A stretch of DNA of 64,000 bases from Salinarimonadaceae bacterium. GTDB lineage: Bacteria > Pseudomonadota > Alphaproteobacteria > Rhizobiales > Beijerinckiaceae. Below, piece by piece: positions 60,198-64,000 of this stretch; position 1 is the first letter of the stretch; each line of letters begins with the position of its first letter. The notes beneath the pieces are model-generated. The model saw only the letters and a program-made list of their open reading frames with translations, had not been told where the DNA came from and did not search any database. Location of the stretch: contig REDO01000046.1 in the NCBI GenBank assembly GCA_007693435.1, forward strand, positions 1 to 64,000. Direction: 5' to 3'. The translations under genes were made by a program, and so were the position numbers.

Positions 60198-61733
60198 GTG
60201 AGTGGTTCGACGAAGAAGGTCGCCGTCATCGGCGGTGGTCTGGGCGGTCTGGCGGCGGCCTGCGTGCTCGGAGCGCGGGGGCACGAGGTGACCCTGTTCG
60301 ACAAGAACGACTGGGTCGGCGGCAAGGCGGCGGTGTTCTCCGAGGGCGGCTTCCGCTTCGACATGGGCCCGACGATCCTGACCGTGCCGCGGGTGCTGGA
60401 GCGCATCTTCGCCGAGGCGGACCGCGACATGTCCGACTATCTCGACCTGCGCCGCCTCGATCCGCAATGGCGCTGCTTCTTCGAGGGCGGGGCGAGCGTC
60501 GATCTCGTCGAGAACGTCGACGCCATGGCCGCCGACATGGACCGCTTCGCGCCGGGAGTCGGCGCCGGCGAGGGCTACAAGAAGTTCCAGCGCATGTCCG
60601 AGCACCTGCACGGCGTCTCCGAGCGCTTCTTCTTCTGGAAGGCGGTCGAGGATCTGTTCGACACGATCAACGTGCGCGCCAACCTCAATCCCACGACGCT
60701 GCGCGATGTGATGAGCCTGCGCATGGGCCAGACCGTCGCCGGCACGATCCGTTCCCACGTCAAGGACGAGCGCCTGTCGCAGATGCTCGACCACTTCACG
60801 CAATATGTCGGCTCGAACCCCTACGGCTCGCCGGCGGTGCTGTGCGCCATCGCGCATATGCAGTCGGCCGACGGCGTCTGGTACCCGATGGGCGGCACGC
60901 GCTCCGTCGCGGAGGCGCTGGCGAAGCTCGCCGGCGAGCTCGGCGCGAAGCTGCGCCCCTCCACCGACATCGTCGGGCTGGACATCCGCAACGGCCGCGT
61001 CGGCGGCGTCAGGACGGCCTCGGGCGACACCGAGACCTTCGAGGCCGTCGTCTCGAACATGGATTCGATCCGCACCTATCGCGAACTCGTCGGCGGCGAG
61101 ACGGGCGCGCGCTACGACCGCAAGGGCTTCGAGCCGGCCTGCTCGGGCGTCGTGCTCTATCTCGGCCTGAACAAGCGCTACGACCACATCCTGCACCACG
61201 ACTTCGTCTTCTCGCGCGATGCGCATGAGGAGTTCGACTACATCTACAAGCGCGGCGAGCCGGCGCCCGATCCGACCGCCTATCTCTGCGCGCCCTCTTT
61301 CACCGATCCGTCGGTGGCGCCGGAAGGCGGCGAGGCGCTCTATGTGCTCGTCCACACGCCGTATCTGCGCCCGCACCATGATTGGTCGAAGATGTTTCCG
61401 ACCTATCGCCAGACCATCCTCGACAAGCTCAAGCGCACCGCCGGCATGGAGGATATCGAGGAGCGCATCGTCGTCGAGCGCCACCTCACGCCGCAGGATA
61501 TCCACGAGCGCTACAAGGTGCTCAACGGCGCGATCTACGGGCTGGCGAGCCACGGCCGCTTCCTCGGCGCCTTCAAGCCGGGCAACCGCTCGCGCGACGT
61601 GCAGGGTCTTTATCTCGCGGGCGGCGCGGCCCATCCGGGGCCGGGCATGCCGATGGTCATGATGTCCGGCTGGATCGCGGCCGACGCGCTCGATCAGGAC
61701 GCCCGCGGCGACGGGCTCAAGCGCGCCTCGTGA
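60198..61733 (+). CDS. Second CrtN/CrtP-type carotenoid desaturase or oxygenase
   Basis: A 511-residue CrtI-family flavoprotein. FAD motif GGGLGG (12-17), WVGGKAAVFSEGGFRFDMGPT, and the C-terminal YLAGGAAHPGPGMPMVMMSGW are clear. It is only distantly alike to the CrtN upstream, so it probably performs a different step, either further dehydrogenation or terminal methyl oxidation as CrtP (CrtNb) does for 4,4'-diaponeurosporene. The end feature that separates oxygenases from desaturases cannot be judged by eye. The start is a GTG at 60198 with GAGGAG seven bases upstream. Confidence 0.85.
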   Translation: MSGSTKKVAVIGGGLGGLAAACVLGARGHEVTLFDKNDWVGGKAAVFSEGGFRFDMGPTILTVPRVLERIFAEADRDMSDYLDLRRLDPQWRCFFEGGASVDLVENVDAMAADMDRFAPGVGAGEGYKKFQRMSEHLHGVSERFFFWKAVEDLFDTINVRANLNPTTLRDVMSLRMGQTVAGTIRSHVKDERLSQMLDHFTQYVGSNPYGSPAVLCAIAHMQSADGVWYPMGGTRSVAEALAKLAGELGAKLRPSTDIVGLDIRNGRVGGVRTASGDTETFEAVVSNMDSIRTYRELVGGETGARYDRKGFEPACSGVVLYLGLNKRYDHILHHDFVFSRDAHEEFDYIYKRGEPAPDPTAYLCAPSFTDPSVAPEGGEALYVLVHTPYLRPHHDWSKMFPTYRQTILDKLKRTAGMEDIEERIVVERHLTPQDIHERYKVLNGAIYGLASHGRFLGAFKPGNRSRDVQGLYLAGGAAHPGPGMPMVMMSGWIAADALDQDARGDGLKRAS

Positions 61734-61749
61734 CCGGGGCCAATGGGGG

Positions 61750-62616
61750 ATGAAACCGGGGGTGGAAGTGGGCAAGGACACGACACGCGCAGCGACGCTG
61801 GAGCGCATCGCCGCACGGCTCCCGGCGGGCGAGCGTCCGACGCTGCGCCGAAAGGCGCGCGTTTTCGGCTTCTTCTCCCGCTATTTCCATCGCTATTTCC
61901 GCCGCCACATGAACGCGCTCCGACTCGCCCGCTGGGGCGAGCCCGTCATTCCCGAAGGCGCGGGGCCGATCGTTCTCTACACAACCCACCCGGCCTGGTG
62001 GGACGCGGCGGTCTATATCCTGCTCGCCGACAAGCATTTCGCGAATTTCGCGAATTTCGCGCCGATCGACGCCGAGATGCTGAAGAAATACGGCTTCTTC
62101 GGGCGCATGGGCGCTTACGGCGTCGATCTGGAGAGCCCGCGCGGCGCCGCCGACTTCCTCGCCGCGAGCGCCGATATCCTCGCCCGCGAGGACAGCGCGA
62201 TTTGGGTCGCCGCGCAGGGGCGCTTCATGGACGTTCGCGCCCGCCCGCTCGACCTGCGGCCGGGGATCGCGCGCCTCGCCGAGCTCGCGCCGCACGCGGT
62301 CTTCATCCCGCTCGCCATCGAATACGCGTTCTGGGAGCAGCGCGGCGGTGAGGCTTTCGTCGCCTATGGCGAGCCGATACGTGGCGAGGATCTCGCCGCG
62401 ATGGAGCGCGAGGATCGGCGTCTCCATCTCGAGAACAAGCTCACGGCGATCGCCGACCGGCTCAGCGCGGACGTGATCTCCCGCGAACCGGAGCGTTTCG
62501 TCTCCCTGCTCGAAGGCGAGGCCGGCGTCGGCGGCGTGTTCGACCTCTTCAAGCGCCTCGTCGCGATGTTGCGCGGCAAGCGCTATGATCCAGCACACGG
62601 AAAGCGCGATTCATGA
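61750..62616 (+). CDS. PlsC-like acyltransferase of the carotenoid operon
   Basis: A 288-residue protein of the lysophospholipid acyltransferase superfamily. The catalytic HX4D motif is HPAWWD (residues 80-85), with a basic, aromatic stretch before it (FFSRYFHRYFRRHM) and the substrate-site segment WVAAQGRFMDVR, where E/PEGTR would stand in PlsC. In this operon the probable role is to acylate a glycosylated carotenoid, as CrtO does in staphyloxanthin synthesis, though the proteins are not alike in sequence. A 9-base tandem repeat encodes NFANFA (about residues 97-103). Its stop overlaps the glycosyltransferase start. Confidence 0.82.
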   Translation: MKPGVEVGKDTTRAATLERIAARLPAGERPTLRRKARVFGFFSRYFHRYFRRHMNALRLARWGEPVIPEGAGPIVLYTTHPAWWDAAVYILLADKHFANFANFAPIDAEMLKKYGFFGRMGAYGVDLESPRGAADFLAASADILAREDSAIWVAAQGRFMDVRARPLDLRPGIARLAELAPHAVFIPLAIEYAFWEQRGGEAFVAYGEPIRGEDLAAMEREDRRLHLENKLTAIADRLSADVISREPERFVSLLEGEAGVGGVFDLFKRLVAMLRGKRYDPAHGKRDS

Positions 62617-63731
62617 CCCTTCTGGCCACTATCGCGTTCTGGCTCGCCGCCTTCGCCGCTGTCATGGGGGCGATGAACCTGCTCCTCATGCGCACGCCGC
62701 GCAACCGCGCGGTCGCTGACGGAACGCTGGTCTCGATCCTTATCCCCGCCCGCAACGAGGAGGCCAATATCCGCACTGCGCTGGAAAGCGCCGTGTCGAG
62801 CCTCGGCGTTCCGATCGAGATCGTCGTCATGGACGACGGCTCGACCGACGCGACGGCGGCGATCGTCGCGGAATTCGCCGCGCGCGATCCGCGCGTGCGC
62901 CTCGAGCAGGCCCCGTCCCTGCCCGCCGGCTGGACCGGCAAGGTCCATGCCTGCCAGCGCCTCGCGGACGCCGCGCGCGGGACGCATCTGCTCTTCATCG
63001 ACGCCGACGTGCGCCTCTCCCCCGATTGCGCCGCGAGCCTCGCCGCCCATGTTCAGGCGAAGGGCCTCGCCATGGCGAGCGGCGTGCCGCGCCAGATCAC
63101 GCGCAGTTTCGGCGAAATCCTCACCGTGCCGATGATCAACTTCCTGATGCTCGGCTACCTGCCGGTGCTCGGCATGCGGCTTTCCCCCCTGCCCGGCTTC
63201 GGCGCGGCATGCGGTCAGCTCGTCATGGTCGAGCGCGGCGCCTATGACGCGATCGGCGGGCACGGCGCGATCCGCGACAGGCTGCACGACGGCATCCAGC
63301 TCGCCCGCCGCTTCCGCAGCGAGGGCCGCATGACCGACGTGGTCGCCGGCCACGACCTCGCCTCCTGCCGCATGTATCGCGATTTCGACGAGGCCTGGGA
63401 CGGCTTCATCAAGAACGCGCATGAGGGCATGGCGACGCCGGCGCAATTGCCGGTCTGGACGGTGTTGCTCGGCGGCGGCCACGTGCTGCCGTTCCTGCTC
63501 GCCCCGTTCGCGCTGTTCGGGCTCGCGCCCGCGACGACGGTGTTCGGCGCGATCGCGCTCTCGCTGGCCCTGCGCGCCGCGATCACTTTGCGCACGCGCG
63601 AAAGCCTTCTCGCAATCCCCCTGCACCCCTTCAGCGTCGTCGTCGCGCTGGCGATCCAGTGGTCCTCGCTCATGCGCGCGCGGCGCGGCCGGCCGGCCGG
63701 CTGGAAGGGGCGCGTCTATCCGGCGGAGTGA
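62613..63731 (+). CDS. Family-2 glycosyltransferase (CrtQ-like)
   Basis: A 372-residue membrane glycosyltransferase: one N-terminal helix (residues 3-25), a GT-A domain with SILIPARNEEANI, VVMDDGSTDATAAI and the metal-binding DADV motif, and two or three C-terminal helices (about 275-350). The overall layout matches CrtQ, which transfers a sugar to the carboxyl of a C30 carotenoid acid in staphyloxanthin-type pathways. The sugar is unknown. The ATG overlaps the acyltransferase stop (ATGA), with GGAAAG upstream, and hpnC starts four bases after the stop. Confidence 0.86.
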   Translation: MTLLATIAFWLAAFAAVMGAMNLLLMRTPRNRAVADGTLVSILIPARNEEANIRTALESAVSSLGVPIEIVVMDDGSTDATAAIVAEFAARDPRVRLEQAPSLPAGWTGKVHACQRLADAARGTHLLFIDADVRLSPDCAASLAAHVQAKGLAMASGVPRQITRSFGEILTVPMINFLMLGYLPVLGMRLSPLPGFGAACGQLVMVERGAYDAIGGHGAIRDRLHDGIQLARRFRSEGRMTDVVAGHDLASCRMYRDFDEAWDGFIKNAHEGMATPAQLPVWTVLLGGGHVLPFLLAPFALFGLAPATTVFGAIALSLALRAAITLRTRESLLAIPLHPFSVVVALAIQWSSLMRARRGRPAGWKGRVYPAE

Positions 63732-63735
63732 GGCG

Positions 63736-64000
63736 ATGGGCCGGAGCGCCGCTCTGGAGGCAGACGCGCCGGCCGCGGGCAAGACGCATCGCGACGAGGA
63801 TTTCCCCGTCGCCAGCCTGTTCATCGCGAAGCCTCTGCGCGGCGCGGTCCTCGCCTTTTACCGCTATGTGCGCGCCGCCGACGATGTAGCCGATGACGGG
63901 CGCCTCTCGCCCGACGAAAAGCTCGGCCGGCTCGACGCGATGGAGCGCGCGCTTCTCGACGAGGGCACGCACGATCCGCTCGCCTCGGCGCTTCGGCGCG
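63736..64000 (+). CDS. hpnC: HpnC, squalene synthase component (5' part, cut by window edge)
   Basis: The first 88 residues of a trans-isoprenyl diphosphate synthase of the squalene/phytoene synthase type. DEDFPVAS near residue 21 is typical of HpnC, and the first aspartate-rich motif AADDVADD (47-54) binds the diphosphate through Mg2+. HpnC converts presqualene diphosphate, made by HpnD, to hydroxysqualene, which HpnE reduces to squalene. hpnD and hpnE are expected just beyond the window. CrtM/CrtB-type synthases are the alternative, but the FPVAS segment favours HpnC. It is the sixth gene of the operon. Confidence 0.85.
   Translation, partial: MGRSAALEADAPAAGKTHRDEDFPVASLFIAKPLRGAVLAFYRYVRAADDVADDGRLSPDEKLGRLDAMERALLDEGTHDPLASALRR

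Noticed and set aside
59634-61808. 724-codon minus-strand open frame in the carotenoid operon
   Set aside because: Antisense to the DUF2141 gene and the second desaturase, both of which have convincing family motifs and ribosome binding sites.

Overview
The window is GC-rich, compact bacterial chromosome with short intergenic spacers and many 4-bp ATGA start/stop overlaps. Its gene content points to an alphaproteobacterium, most likely of the Hyphomicrobiales (Rhizobiales). The supporting signs are: LpxI instead of LpxH in the lipid A pathway, a ddl-ftsQ-ftsA-ftsZ-lpxC-bamD-recN block, a long-linker FtsZ with a rhizobial-type tail, a ribosomal protein S2 with a C-terminal extension, a RibBX-type riboflavin enzyme, and an HpnC/CrtN-type squalene and C30 carotenoid cluster as known from Methylobacterium relatives. 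Placement below order level is inference.

Left part (1-24 kb) is a mosaic of short transcription units. It holds adenine salvage (mtnP-apt), the cytochrome bc1 operon (petABC), an ABC exporter, trmL, a tRNA-Val(CAC) gene with a clear promoter, an L,D-transpeptidase, rpe with a co-translated small membrane protein, a MATE transporter, a DUF937 protein, mutS, a degenerate ThiE-like protein translationally coupled to a Sel1-repeat protein, a CDP-alcohol phosphatidyltransferase, apaG, a BASS-family transporter, an FAD-dependent amine/D-amino-acid oxidoreductase, an alpha/beta hydrolase, an atypical SDR, queG, a GST-fold protein (possible FzlA) and uppP.

Middle part (24.3-56 kb) reads entirely on the minus strand. 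It is an envelope, division and translation super-locus. In transcription order: an ABC-F ATPase, gltX, gltA, ddl-ftsQ-ftsA-ftsZ-lpxC-bamD-recN, aroC, ribBX, rpsB-tsf-pyrH-frr, uppS-cdsA-dxr-rseP-bamA-lpxD-fabZ-lpxA-lpxI-lpxB. It joins peptidoglycan precursor supply, the divisome, lipid A synthesis, outer-membrane protein assembly, phospholipid and isoprenoid precursors, and translation factors. Several terminators or intercistronic hairpins and one good promoter (rpsB) divide it.

Right part (56-64 kb) contains an oxidoreductase, a very acidic hypothetical protein, and a tightly packed plus-strand operon: CrtN-type desaturase, DUF2141 secreted protein, second CrtN/CrtP-type desaturase, acyltransferase, family-2 glycosyltransferase, and the start of hpnC, which is cut by the window edge. 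Together these suggest a squalene-route C30 carotenoid that is oxidised, glycosylated and acylated. This operon is the most distinctive system in the window. The pathway class is already known, but the DUF2141 member and the exact end product are not defined by the sequence.
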